Below are positions 7,722-14,285 of a stretch of 28,105 bases of DNA, in pieces. Source of the stretch: a virus; IMG/VR virus record IMGVR_UViG_3300030107_006813, positions 402 through 28,506 of that record; one strand, 5' to 3'. Position 1 is the first letter of the stretch; each line of letters opens with the position of its first letter. A model generated the notes under the pieces. It had not been told where the DNA came from, made no database searches, and saw nothing but the letters and a program-made list of their open reading frames with translations. Position numbers and translations under genes: made by a program.

Positions 7722-7738
7722 GCCCTGTGAAACAGGGC
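7722..7738. terminator. hairpin between terL and portal, direction uncertain
   Basis: Perfect 7-bp stem GCCCTGT / ACAGGGC with a GAA loop. The T-rich side (CTTTT) follows on the plus strand, where no gene is present. On the minus strand the following bases are only TTGAATATT. It may therefore be an RNA processing or attenuation hairpin in the head operon. Confidence 0.4.
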
Positions 7739-7777
7739 CTTTTAATGGAGGGATAGTTGTTGTTAGCTTTCTAACCA

Positions 7778-9250
7778 TTAATAGTACACATGTTTCGTTT
7801 TTATAATCTTCTCCTCCCGATAATCTTCAGGATGAGGTATTAATCCACCTTGTCTAAATCTCATAACAGCTTGGGTCATACTATCTACCAAGTCATCATG
7901 ATCGCCATAAGGGAACGCTGCGCATTCCTCTATGACTTCTTGTGCAAACCCCTTGTGAGTGGGCGCCCATATGGTGCCGCTTTCAAATAGCGGTGCCACC
8001 GAGTTTACTCTTGCATGTTTATCATTTCCTTTGCTCGGTGTAAAGTTAACAACTGGTATTCCCATATTTCTTAATTCATAGGTTAATGGCAGTCCTGAAG
8101 CCTTTGCTTCGATTAAAACTGTTTCTGGTTCCCAGTATTTATAAGCTTCGAGTGCTCGTCTTCTTAGTTCTGGAAACTCATATCTTCCTTTAAGAGCATC
8201 TACTAATATTAAATTAGGTGGTTTGTCTTCATTTTCTCTAAAGACACCCCAAGTAGTAATAGCAGAAAAGTCTGCCGTTTCTTTTTTCATGAAAGCTGTA
8301 TCATAAGATTGAATGATGTGTTCTAGTCTTGGTAAACTATCTTTGTCCCACTTCTTCCACCATTCCCTTTTTATGATTGCACCTTCCTCACTAGTTGGGT
8401 TTTGCATCCACTGTGCATTCCATTTACCAACACTTAAACTGGCTTTTACGGTTTCTAGTTCCTTAGTATTCCAATACTCTGGCCAAACAGGATTACCTGA
8501 AGGCATGATTGCAGGAAATTCAACTAGCTCCCACTGGTCAGCTTTAGCTTCCTTTTGATGTTGTAATAACATTCCTGTTAAATCTTTCGTGTTCCATCTC
8601 GTCATTACACAAACGATAGTTCCTCCTGGCTGTAGCCTTTGACGAGGACCTGATGTATACCATTCGTAAGCTCGCTCAAGAGCTGTTGCATTAAGAGCAT
8701 CTTGCTCCGAGTGAGGATCGTCAATGATTAATAAATCTGCACCCCGTCCAGTTATTGCTCCACCAACACCAGCTGCAAAGTATTCTCCCCCTTGCGCTGT
8801 TTCCCATCTACCTGCTGCTTGTGAATCTTCTCTAAGTCTCGTTTCAAAGACTTGTTTATACTCAGGAGAATCCATGAGCGTTTTAGCTTTACGCCCGAAT
8901 CTTATTGCTAGTTCCCCGGTGTGGGTCGTTTGAATGATTTTTAATTTAGGGTTACGCCCGATCATCCAAGCGGGCAGCAAGGAGCTAGCGAACTCGGACT
9001 TTGTATGTCTTGGTGGCATATTGACAATTAATCTCTTAAGTTTGCCTTCTGCCATTTCGTTAAATTTTTTTGCAATAATTTTATGGTGTTGACCTTCAAT
9101 GAATTCTGGCCAAATGTGTTTTGTAAATGCTAAAAAATCTGTCTGAACCTTAGAAACCTTCTTCTTTTCATTCAACTTCAGGTACATCTTCATGAAGTCT
9201 TTTCTTACATCTACAGGTAATTTTTTAATTTTTTCTAGGTCTATTTGCAT
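7778..9250 (-). CDS. terL: terminase large subunit
   Basis: 490 aa, normal length. The ATPase half has a Walker A-like P-P-R-H-T-K-S-E (79-86), a Walker B L-L-I-I-D-D (173-178) and a coupling region V-M-T-R-W-N (215-220). The nuclease half shows the RNase H-like acidic residues: S-Y-D-T-A (D317), V-L-I-E-A-K (E381) and G-D-H-D-D-L-V-D (D450-453). TerL binds the portal, translocates DNA into the prohead and cuts concatemers. Portal is next downstream, but the small subunit is 7.7 kb away on the other strand. The ATG at 9250 has no visible Shine-Dalgarno; upstream is A/T-rich with an AT hairpin (9252-9281). Confidence 0.93.
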   Translation of the reverse strand: MQIDLEKIKKLPVDVRKDFMKMYLKLNEKKKVSKVQTDFLAFTKHIWPEFIEGQHHKIIAKKFNEMAEGKLKRLIVNMPPRHTKSEFASSLLPAWMIGRNPKLKIIQTTHTGELAIRFGRKAKTLMDSPEYKQVFETRLREDSQAAGRWETAQGGEYFAAGVGGAITGRGADLLIIDDPHSEQDALNATALERAYEWYTSGPRQRLQPGGTIVCVMTRWNTKDLTGMLLQHQKEAKADQWELVEFPAIMPSGNPVWPEYWNTKELETVKASLSVGKWNAQWMQNPTSEEGAIIKREWWKKWDKDSLPRLEHIIQSYDTAFMKKETADFSAITTWGVFRENEDKPPNLILVDALKGRYEFPELRRRALEAYKYWEPETVLIEAKASGLPLTYELRNMGIPVVNFTPSKGNDKHARVNSVAPLFESGTIWAPTHKGFAQEVIEECAAFPYGDHDDLVDSMTQAVMRFRQGGLIPHPEDYREEKIIKTKHVYY

Positions 9251-9465
9251 TTTGAAAAATTTTTTTTGAAATTTTTTTCAATGTTTGTTTTAATTTTTGG
9301 TAATTTATCTCCTATTTTATCATAAAGCAAGGCGGATTAAGGGTCCCTTTTCATAATGGTTTATAAGACCTTAACCCTCCAAAATCGACTATATACACTA
9401 ATAATAATAATTCTTTTATAGATATATGAATTAAGAATATAATGACCTTCGGACTCTAATCTTCT

Positions 9466-9491
9466 GTTGGTACCTCTATCGAGGTACCAAC
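9466..9491. repeat. perfect 11-bp hairpin, non-terminator
   Basis: Arms GTTGGTACCTC (9466-9476) and GAGGTACCAAC (9481-9491) around a TATC loop. No T-tract follows on either strand. It could be part of a structured RNA, a protein-binding palindrome or an mRNA-stabilising hairpin between the terminator and terL. Confidence 0.6.
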
Positions 9492-9533
9492 GGCAAGTCG
9501 CAGGGGACAACCTACGGTTGTACTCATAGATGT

Positions 9534-9566
9534 AAAAAAGGCCCGTTGCTAGAATAGCAACGGGCC
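9534..9566 (-). terminator. intrinsic terminator after the gene at 9586-9975
   Basis: On the minus strand a perfect GC-rich 11-bp stem (GGCCCGTTGCT, loop ATTCT, AGCAACGGGCC) is followed directly by TTTTTT. It lies 19 nt after the stop codon. It should separate the upstream minus genes from the terL operon, so terL needs its own promoter between 9250 and 9534. Confidence 0.88.
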
Positions 9567-9585
9567 ACAAGGGAGTTATGAACTG

Positions 9586-9975
9586 TTAATTATTTAATTC
9601 AACTAATAATGGTTCTTCTTGATTAAAGTTGAACTCTAATTGTTTTGGGTTTTTTTCTGGTTTATTATTAGCCCAGATTTCAGGATTGTCCTCTATTAAA
9701 TTAAAATGAACTTTCCTGTCTTTTTTATCTATATATAATGATCTATCATCATTAACATAAACAGTTTTATCTTTTGGCATTTCTTCTTCATCAACAACTT
9801 TACAAAGTAAATACTTTGTTAAAAATTGTTCACGATAATCACGATTATTATGTAATAATTTAAAAAAATTATTTACATTTTCTTCGTCACTTTTTCCACC
9901 CATATAAATTGATACTGGCAATTCACCGTATCCTGCTCCTAAAGTTATATAGATGTCTGTGTTTGTTTTTTTCAT
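9586..9975 (-). CDS. hypothetical protein (129 aa)
   Basis: Acidic soluble protein beginning M-K-K-T-N-T-D-I-Y-I-T with a central beta-like region (K-T-V-Y-V-N-D-D-R-S-L-Y-I-D) and a C-terminal Asn/Glu/Pro-rich tail. AAAGGGG precedes the ATG. It is the last gene before a strong terminator and pairs with the gene at 9991-10323. No family recognised. Confidence 0.7.
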   Translation of the reverse strand: MKKTNTDIYITLGAGYGELPVSIYMGGKSDEENVNNFFKLLHNNRDYREQFLTKYLLCKVVDEEEMPKDKTVYVNDDRSLYIDKKDRKVHFNLIEDNPEIWANNKPEKNPKQLEFNFNQEEPLLVELNN

Positions 9976-9990
9976 ATTATCCCCTTTCCA

Positions 9991-10323
9991 TTAATTTAAT
10001 TGTTCCATTGTTTTTTCAAACTTATTAGACCAATCATCAACCTCTTTATTAACTGTATAATCAGCAATTGTATCTATGCCCTCATTATAAGGAATGATCC
10101 AAACTCTACTAATCATTTTATTATCTTTAAATATTTCTAAATGAGTTTCGTAGTCATTGATCGCCTTTTTTATTTCCTCATAGTTTGAAGAATTTTCAAC
10201 CGTCATTTTATCTGTTTCCAAATCTTCAACAGAAAAAGTACAACCTTTTTTTAAAAAGTATTGCACAAGATTTAAATGACCTTGTTTAAACTCTTCAGCT
10301 TTTTTTATTGTTTCTATTTTCAT
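9991..10323 (-). CDS. hypothetical protein (110 aa)
   Basis: Begins M-K-I-E-T-I-K-K-A-E-E-F-K. A helix-rich N-terminus precedes a likely small alpha/beta region (M-I-S-R-V-W-I-I-P-Y). No membrane segment. AAAGGAG precedes the ATG, and a promoter is visible at 10348-10376. It forms a two-gene unit with 9586-9975. Function unknown. Confidence 0.7.
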   Translation of the reverse strand: MKIETIKKAEEFKQGHLNLVQYFLKKGCTFSVEDLETDKMTVENSSNYEEIKKAINDYETHLEIFKDNKMISRVWIIPYNEGIDTIADYTVNKEVDDWSNKFEKTMEQLN

Positions 10324-10347
10324 TTTTTCTCCTTTGTTTATTCTGGG

Positions 10348-10376
10348 ATATTATGTGAAATAAAAAGTGATGTCAA
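10348..10376 (-). promoter_or_regulatory. sigma-70-like promoter
   Basis: Minus strand TTGACA (10376-10371), 17-bp spacer, TAATAT (10353-10348). Predicted start lies about 20 nt before the gene at 9991-10323. Matches other TTGACA promoters in this window. Confidence 0.6.
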
Positions 10377-10408
10377 ATTAATTATTTTAGAATGATTATA
10401 ATGTGCAA

Positions 10409-10433
10409 CTAGCCCCTAGTTGCTAGGGGCTAG
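10409..10433. terminator. perfect 11-bp hairpin after the gene at 10444-11049
   Basis: Arms CTAGCCCCTAG and CTAGGGGCTAG with a TTG loop, 11 bases beyond the stop of the minus gene. A T-rich run follows on the plus strand, and none follows on the minus strand, so efficiency as a minus-strand terminator is doubtful. Confidence 0.55.
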
Positions 10434-10443
10434 AAACTAGGTT

Positions 10444-11049
10444 TTATTTAGATGGCAACGCTAACAATGATTTAGGTATATTATAAGTAATTCCAGCACT
10501 TTTATATCCTAGCACTAATTCTCTTAATATACTGTTAATGTCCGATCCACTATGTAAGATATTTAAACAATAGTCTTTTTTGGCTTGTAGTTCCCATCTT
10601 AATTTATGGTTTTTCTTAACGTGTTTTTCAGACTCCTCAAAACAAGCACTATCTAACCTATTTAAAAAATAACTACTTGCTAAATCATCGATGTCTTTAC
10701 AGTTATAATCATCGAAAGACTCTCGACTCCAAGATCTAATATTACCAATTCTAGTTAGATGATCCTCAACTATTTTAGCATTTTTTCTAACTTGATTTAA
10801 TAATTGATCCTCAACGCTATCTTTATTTTTAATATAAGCCTTATATTTTTTTTCAGCTTCTATTAAATTAGACAACTTTTTATCAACTTTCAGTATTTTA
10901 GGAAAAGTAGGTTTTTTCTTATCTGACAATTCCTGTGCTTGTTGGTTTATTTCAGTATCTATTGCCGTTGCTTTTTCTCTGAAATTGACCTTAATGCCCT
11001 CTTTATAATGCTCGAGTTCATTACTTCTCATCGGTTTCATTACTGTCAT
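10444..11049 (-). CDS. hypothetical coiled-coil protein (201 aa)
   Basis: Highly charged and helical. Residues about 20-110 form a long predicted coiled coil, with a more compact C-terminal part that includes S-G-S-D-I-N-S-I-L-R-E-L. No signal, membrane or catalytic motif. AGGA lies about eight bases before the ATG. It is divergent from the small plus gene at 11158 across an extremely AT-rich promoter region. Function unknown. Confidence 0.7.
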   Translation of the reverse strand: MTVMKPMRSNELEHYKEGIKVNFREKATAIDTEINQQAQELSDKKKPTFPKILKVDKKLSNLIEAEKKYKAYIKNKDSVEDQLLNQVRKNAKIVEDHLTRIGNIRSWSRESFDDYNCKDIDDLASSYFLNRLDSACFEESEKHVKKNHKLRWELQAKKDYCLNILHSGSDINSILRELVLGYKSAGITYNIPKSLLALPSK

Positions 11050-11157
11050 ATATTATCCTCATTGTTAATTATAAGACTTGAATTAATTAATTTAATTCTT
11101 ATATAATCTTATAAAGTCCTATAATTAATAAACAAATAAGAAAGGAAGTCAAGAAAA
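11050..11157. promoter_or_regulatory. divergent AT-rich promoter region
   Basis: 108 bp between oppositely directed genes, almost entirely A/T. A TATAAT word at 11120-11125 (plus) and a TATAAT word near 11073-11078 (minus) are candidate -10 boxes. The -35 boxes are not clear. Confidence 0.4.
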
Positions 11158-11322
11158 ATGAGTATTATTCAATATATAAATAAGAAAAAAGATAATTATA
11201 TAAAAGTAAAAAACAGCGCTAATAATTACGAAATATTGTCTAAAGATGTAATTTTTTATTTTAGAACGAAAAAAGGTAAAAGAATACATTTAAAATTAGA
11301 TAACTTAATTAAAGATAAATAG
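11158..11322 (+). CDS. small hypothetical basic protein (54 aa)
   Basis: Reads M-S-I-I-Q-Y-I-N-K-K-K-D-N-Y to a TAG at 11320-11322. AAAGGAAG lies eight bases before the ATG. Lys/Asn-rich and probably one small alpha/beta unit (Y-I-K-V-K-N ... V-I-F-Y-F-R-T-K-K-G-K-R). No family recognised. It is followed by a repeat-containing gap. Confidence 0.6.
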   Translation: MSIIQYINKKKDNYIKVKNSANNYEILSKDVIFYFRTKKGKRIHLKLDNLIKDK

Positions 11323-11396
11323 CCACTTGCTACACGCAACCGGCAACCAATACAATGGCCAAAATTCCAGAAATATATATTTATATTTTATCTAGC

Positions 11397-11490
11397 AAAG
11401 CACAGGCGAGTTCCACGCCACAAGGCACAAGCGAAAATTTCCATTAAAAAAGGCACAGGCGAAGATACAGGCGACAAGATACAAGCGAAA
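11397..11490. repeat. cluster of ACARGCGA-type repeats
   Basis: Copies read ACAGGCGA, CACAAGCGA, ACAGGCGA, ACAGGCGA and ACAAGCGA within about 90 bp, with spacers of variable length. The left end AAAGCACAGGCGA, together with its TA-rich upstream flank, is nearly repeated at 12129-12141. See the findings for the whole family. Confidence 0.7.
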
Positions 11491-11667
11491 GTTTCTCGTA
11501 TCTCGTTAAGTTTAGCAAGAGGCAAGGAGCTGGGATTTTGCTAGAAATTACTTTTTATTACTTTAGTTTAGAATAATTCTAAAAAGCAATAAAACTCTTA
11601 TTTTAATTGAGTTAATAAACAAAATTATATACTAAAATAATCAACCATTTTTAAAGTACAAAAAGAC

Positions 11668-11698
11668 TTGCAAAGCATTAAAATAAATGTAGGATAAT
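11668..11698 (+). promoter_or_regulatory. candidate promoter for the gene at 11720
   Basis: TTGCAA at 11668-11673 and an extended TAGGATAAT at 11690-11698; the spacer is 16 or 19 bp depending on the hexamer used. Weaker than the TTGACA promoters elsewhere. Confidence 0.4.
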
Positions 11699-11719
11699 AT
11701 GTAGAAAGGAGAATATAAA

Positions 11720-12064
11720 ATGACAGTAGAATATCCAGAAGAAATAAATTCATCTAGCTATAAATACGAAGAAATCAAAGAACACTTTGACGACTTTATA
11801 AAAGACCAAAGCAAAGATTGGATTGAAGAACACAAAGACGACTTACATCACGAAGTTTTTAATACTGATTATTATATAATTGGTACTTATAAAGCTAAAC
11901 AATGGCTTAAAGATGAAGTCTTTAATGTGATTGATATAATCAAAAAATATGAAAACTTTAATTTTGGGTCAGTTAATACTGATTTAAGCGACCCAGAAAA
12001 AGTTGTAAATATGTACACTTACATAGTTGGCGAAGAAGTTGTCGCCAACTATTTAAACAACTAA
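11720..12064 (+). CDS. conserved-looking hypothetical protein (114 aa)
   Basis: Acidic soluble protein (M-T-V-E-Y-P-E-E-I-N) with a central I-I-G-T-Y-K-A-K-Q-W-L (about 54-64) and a C-terminal D-L-S-D-P-E-K-V-V-N-M-Y. I associate these strings with uncharacterised marine phage proteins. AAAGGAG lies eight bases before the ATG. It stands alone on the plus strand and is followed by a repeat cluster. Function unknown. Confidence 0.75.
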   Translation: MTVEYPEEINSSSYKYEEIKEHFDDFIKDQSKDWIEEHKDDLHHEVFNTDYYIIGTYKAKQWLKDEVFNVIDIIKKYENFNFGSVNTDLSDPEKVVNMYTYIVGEEVVANYLNN

Positions 12065-12099
12065 AAAGAGCATAAAAAGAAGAAAAAAAGAAAAACCCA

Positions 12100-12168
12100 C
12101 CAAGAATATATCTATATCTATATCTCACAAAGCACAGGCGACAGGCGAAACCACAAGCGACAAGCGAG
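12100..12168. repeat. ACARGCGA repeat cluster with TATATC tract
   Basis: A TA/TATATC tract (about 12100-12125) leads into AAAGCACAGGCGACAGGCGA, then CACAAGCGACAAGCGAG. Four repeat units lie in about 38 bp. The left part is a near copy of 11369-11411. It lies between convergent genes, so it might also end transcripts. Confidence 0.7.
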
Positions 12169-12174
12169 TGAGAT

Positions 12175-12519
12175 TTATATTGCCTCTCCTTTATCCCAAT
12201 CAAACATTAATTTATCTCCATTAACATAGACACCAGCTTTCTGAAGTGTTTTAAATTCTTTTGGATTAACTTTCTCCCAATTATAAAAACTCACTAATTT
12301 ATCTCCATACCAATAAGTTTGTTTCCAATTATAAAAATCTTTTGGTGTTATTTTATATAAAAAGAATTGAGATAAAATTTTATAGTCATCTTTTTCATCT
12401 TCATATCCCATATCTTTTAAGTTTTTATCTGAATAAATATATCTATGGAAGTATTCATTATCACCACATCTTTCAAAAAATTCACATAACCAATATTTTT
12501 GTTTTTTCTTATCTTTCAT
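12175..12519 (-). CDS. hypothetical protein (114 aa)
   Basis: Aromatic-rich acidic protein (many Tyr, Phe, Trp) beginning M-K-D-K-K-K-Q-K-Y-W-L-C. No membrane segment or catalytic motif recognised. GAGAGG precedes the ATG. It is the last gene of the minus operon of small genes that starts at 13795. Confidence 0.65.
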   Translation of the reverse strand: MKDKKKQKYWLCEFFERCGDNEYFHRYIYSDKNLKDMGYEDEKDDYKILSQFFLYKITPKDFYNWKQTYWYGDKLVSFYNWEKVNPKEFKTLQKAGVYVNGDKLMFDWDKGEAI

Positions 12520-12531
12520 CTTTAACCTCTC

Positions 12532-12789
12532 TTACATTTTATCTAAAAAAGGGTCAGGATACTTACTGTTTCTCTTGATGTCCTCTTTTATTTTAGCTTT
12601 CTTTTCTTCTAAATAAGTTTTAATATTGGCCTTAGAGCTTACACCTAAACTTAAACCCTCTAAATCTATTATTATATCCTTTAATAGAAGTATTTTTCCA
12701 TAGTCCGAACCTGACCTACTTATATCTGCAAAGCTCTTATTAACTTCAAACATTATATCTGCGTCTGTTGTCGTTTTATCTGTTTTCAT
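12532..12789 (-). CDS. hypothetical helical protein (85 aa)
   Basis: Begins M-K-T-D-K-T-T-T-D-A-D. Helical with a Lys-rich C-terminal half. Good GGAGGG site. Its ATG shares one base with the stop of the preceding gene (TAATG), indicating coupled translation. No family recognised. Confidence 0.65.
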   Translation of the reverse strand: MKTDKTTTDADIMFEVNKSFADISRSGSDYGKILLLKDIIIDLEGLSLGVSSKANIKTYLEEKKAKIKEDIKRNSKYPDPFLDKM

Positions 12790-12965
12790 TATTTAACCCT
12801 CCTTTTTTGGTTAAATTTCCATAGTTCATTTATATTTTCATCTAAAAGACTTAAAACTGTACAAAAATGATTTGATATATGACTTGGATATTTATTTTGA
12901 AAACAATCTGTAGTCATTTTATCTAACTCAATTCTCATATTTCTTAATTTATTTATTTTATCCAT
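12789..12965 (-). CDS. small hypothetical protein (58 aa)
   Basis: Reads M-D-K-I-N-K-L-R-N-M-R and ends F-N-Q-K-R-R-V-K. AAAGGAG precedes the ATG and the stop overlaps the next start by one base. Helical, charged, with two Cys. No function suggested. Confidence 0.65.
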   Translation of the reverse strand: MDKINKLRNMRIELDKMTTDCFQNKYPSHISNHFCTVLSLLDENINELWKFNQKRRVK

Positions 12966-12976
12966 TATTTCTCCTT

Positions 12977-13159
12977 TTATTTATTAATATGATTTTGATG
13001 TTGTTCTTCCAATGTATCTAATTCAATAACATCAATATTAGTTTTTTCTATTTTGTCTAAAATTATTGGTTTAAGGCCTTGATATATAATTTCCTCAATA
13101 TCTGTATTATATAAATCAGTATCAGGAATATCTATTCTTACACTATAACTTTTATTCAT
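12977..13159 (-). CDS. small hypothetical protein (60 aa)
   Basis: Acidic, begins M-N-K-S-Y-S-V-R-I-D-I-P-D-T-D and is likely one small alpha/beta domain. AAGGAG lies seven bases before the ATG. The start lies inside the end of the preceding gene (8-nt overlap). Unknown function. Confidence 0.65.
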   Translation of the reverse strand: MNKSYSVRIDIPDTDLYNTDIEEIIYQGLKPIILDKIEKTNIDVIELDTLEEQHQNHINK

Positions 13160-13325
13160 TTTTATCTCCTTTAAAATAATCTACAACTATCTTCACTATT
13201 TTATTATTCATTCTATTTACTTTTTGCCATTCAATACTTTCATCTTGATAAATAGACTTATTATTTTCATAATGGTCTTGCATTATTTCAAAAAGATAAT
13301 CTGTATATTTATTAACTGTTTTCAT
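13152..13325 (-). CDS. small hypothetical protein (57 aa)
   Basis: Reads M-K-T-V-N-K-Y-T-D-Y-L-F-E-I-M and ends V-D-Y-F-K-G-D-K-N-E. AAAGGAG precedes the ATG, and TAATG couples it to the gene upstream. Helical, soluble. Unknown function. Confidence 0.65.
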   Translation of the reverse strand: MKTVNKYTDYLFEIMQDHYENNKSIYQDESIEWQKVNRMNNKIVKIVVDYFKGDKNE

Positions 13326-13465
13326 TATTTCTCCTTTTGTTTATGTTTTTCTTTAAACTTCTTAATTGCCTCTTTTTTAGAACCAACTAAAAATTTCTCT
13401 TGTACTTTTAGTCTATTAATTGTGTCCTCTACAATATAATGTCCACCTCTTTTAATTACTTTCAT
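13325..13465 (-). CDS. small basic hypothetical protein (46 aa)
   Basis: Reads M-K-V-I-K-R-G-G-H-Y-I-V-E-D and ends K-H-K-Q-K-E-K. Strongly Lys-rich. A GGGGGGAG run lies six bases before the ATG. It overlaps the end of the preceding gene by 14 nt and shares one base with the next gene. Possibly nucleic-acid binding by charge only. Confidence 0.6.
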   Translation of the reverse strand: MKVIKRGGHYIVEDTINRLKVQEKFLVGSKKEAIKKFKEKHKQKEK

Positions 13466-13643
13466 TACTCACTCCCCCCTCTATTGTATCATCTTCTTGT
13501 ATAGTTAATTCAACTTGTTCATTCATTTCTAATAATGTTTCATATTTACAACCATTCAAATTCCAATCTTTTAAAAAATAAAATCTTAATGGTTTATTTT
13601 GGTCGCAAAGCTTTAATCTTCTCACTAACTCTTTAACTTTCAT
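13452..13643 (-). CDS. hypothetical protein (63 aa)
   Basis: Start set at the ATG at 13643 (M-K-V-K-E-L-V-R-R-L) because AAGGAG lies eight bases upstream and the ATG overlaps the previous stop as ATGA. A GTG at 13652 is in frame but has no support. Acidic C-terminus; contains L-C-D-Q-N-K-P-L-R-F. Resembles small phage proteins with a 'helix plus strand' layout, family unknown. Confidence 0.65.
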   Translation of the reverse strand: MKVKELVRRLKLCDQNKPLRFYFLKDWNLNGCKYETLLEMNEQVELTIQEDDTIEGGVSNESN

Positions 13644-13795
13644 TGTACACACTCCTTACAATATCTCTTATCAAAGAAACTACGCCAATCTGGTCTTATG
13701 TATTTGCCACACTTCTCACTACGACAATAAATAAAATAGTCGTTCTTTGTAGAATTATCTTTTTTCTCTTTTTTTATTTTTTTTCTAACTTTCAT
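13640..13795 (-). CDS. small zinc-finger-like protein, first gene of the minus operon
   Basis: The frame is open from 13852. I prefer the ATG at 13795 (51 aa, M-K-V-R-K-K-I-K-K-E-K-K) because upstream codons would overlap a promoter and an operator half-site. C-terminal half carries four Cys in C-R-S-E-K-C-G ... Y-C-K-E-C, suggesting a small zinc-binding unit behind a very basic N-terminus. No Shine-Dalgarno is visible; with the predicted start of transcription near 13796 the mRNA might be leaderless. The longer 70-aa version remains possible. Confidence 0.55.
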   Translation of the reverse strand: MKVRKKIKKEKKDNSTKNDYFIYCRSEKCGKYIRPDWRSFFDKRYCKECVQ

Positions 13796-13801
13796 ATTGA
13801 C

Positions 13802-13830
13802 ATTAATAACAGAATATCCTAGAGTGTCAA
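13802..13830 (-). promoter_or_regulatory. promoter for the minus small-gene operon
   Basis: Minus strand TTGACA (13830-13825), 17-bp spacer, ATTAAT (13807-13802), a weak -10 box. The -35 box touches the AAGTGTGGTTAAG half-site, which would let a bound protein control it. Confidence 0.45.
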
Positions 13831-13953
13831 GTGTGGTTAAGCCCATAGACATTAGCTATACAAACTATGCCTTAATCACAAGTGTGGTTAAGTTAGTAAA
13901 TGTAATGGTGTTGAACTAACCATTCAACTACATCAAAACTTAACCACTAATAG

Positions 13954-13962
13954 TTATCCACA
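13954..13962 (+). promoter_or_regulatory. DnaA-box word
   Basis: TTATCCACA, identical to the strong bacterial DnaA box, placed next to an inverted half-site (13939-13948). A single box can arise by chance in AT-rich DNA; together with the palindromes it makes the region a candidate replication origin or DnaA-responsive promoter. Confidence 0.4.
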
Positions 13963-14012
13963 GGACAACCTATACTAGATATAGTAGTCCAAAATGGATA
14001 CAGAAAGGAAAT

Positions 14013-14246
14013 ATGAGTGGAACATCTTACAGTACAAACTGTCCAAATTGTAAAAAAGAAATGCAAAGTTATACTGATTGGAAACCAATAGACTTAACAA
14101 TTCACACTTGTTATGAATGTGGTTTTTACATTAGAAATGAAGTTTGTTTTATGACATTAGACGAGCTTAATGAAGATAGACTTAACATATTAGAAATAGA
14201 TAAACCTTTAAAAGAGCTACCTAAACAAAACAAATCTTGTTTATAG
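14013..14246 (+). CDS. small zinc-ribbon protein
   Basis: 77 aa. Two Cys pairs, C-P-N-C (10-13) and C-Y-E-C (33-36), in the classic zinc-ribbon spacing of about 20 residues, then an acidic Leu/Asp-rich tail ending K-S-C-L. GAAAGGAAAT lies just before the ATG. First gene of the rightward operon opposite the minus operon. Zinc ribbons in small phage proteins often bind nucleic acid or protein partners; the role here is unknown. Confidence 0.7.
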   Translation: MSGTSYSTNCPNCKKEMQSYTDWKPIDLTIHTCYECGFYIRNEVCFMTLDELNEDRLNILEIDKPLKELPKQNKSCL

Positions 14247-14285
14247 TAGTCCAAAATGGAAACTAAAGGAAAACAGAAAGGAAAT

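Larger units (their letters stand above)
9251..9585. other. non-coding stretch with strong hairpins upstream of terL
   Basis: About 335 bp with no convincing gene; the open frame at 9361-9570 runs across hairpins and looks spurious. It holds the terminator at 9534-9566, a short hairpin CAACC-TAC-GGTTG near 9510-9522, the 11-bp hairpin at 9466-9491, and an A/T-rich approach to terL with arms TTGAAAAA (9252-9259) and TTTTTCAA (9274-9281). Confidence 0.6.
11323..11719. other. 397-bp gap with dispersed repeats, no gene seen
   Basis: Contains a related word set (TTGCTACACGCAACCGGCAACC near 11335-11357, reported here in pieces), ACARGCGA repeats at 11401-11490, a 17-base palindrome TTTAGAAT-A-ATTCTAAA at 11567-11583, and a promoter for the gene at 11720. 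Confidence 0.6.
13796..14012. promoter_or_regulatory. divergent control region with operator-like palindrome
   Basis: Separates the leftward small-gene operon from the rightward one. Arms CTTAATCACA and TGTGGTTAAG, two bases apart at 13871-13892, form a palindrome with one mismatch. The half-site AAGTGTGGTTAAG recurs at 13829-13841 against the minus -35 box, and an inverted shorter copy, CTTAACCACT, is at 13939-13948. A further 6-bp inverted repeat GTTGAA / TTCAAC lies near 13910-13928. The pattern suggests a repressor or initiator binding region. Confidence 0.6.

Noticed and set aside
7722-7738. Clean terminator between terL and portal
   Set aside because: The T-rich side faces the plus strand while both genes run leftward, so it is listed only as an uncertain hairpin.
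9441-9500. tRNA-Arg-like anticodon word (GGACTCTAATC) next to a hairpin
   Set aside because: Flanking bases do not pair into anticodon, D or T stems.
9361-9570. Open frame of 69 aa on the minus strand
   Set aside because: It runs through the terminator and two perfect hairpins, has no ribosome site, and looks like a by-product of structured non-coding DNA.
11973-12203. Minus frame of 76 aa over the end of the plus gene at 11720 and the repeat cluster
   Set aside because: Antisense to a well-supported gene, Cys-rich only because of the reverse-read repeats, and without a ribosome site.
13644-13652. GTG start 9 nt upstream of the chosen start of the gene at 13452-13643
   Set aside because: The ATG at 13643 has an AAGGAG site at the right distance and an ATGA overlap with the previous gene.
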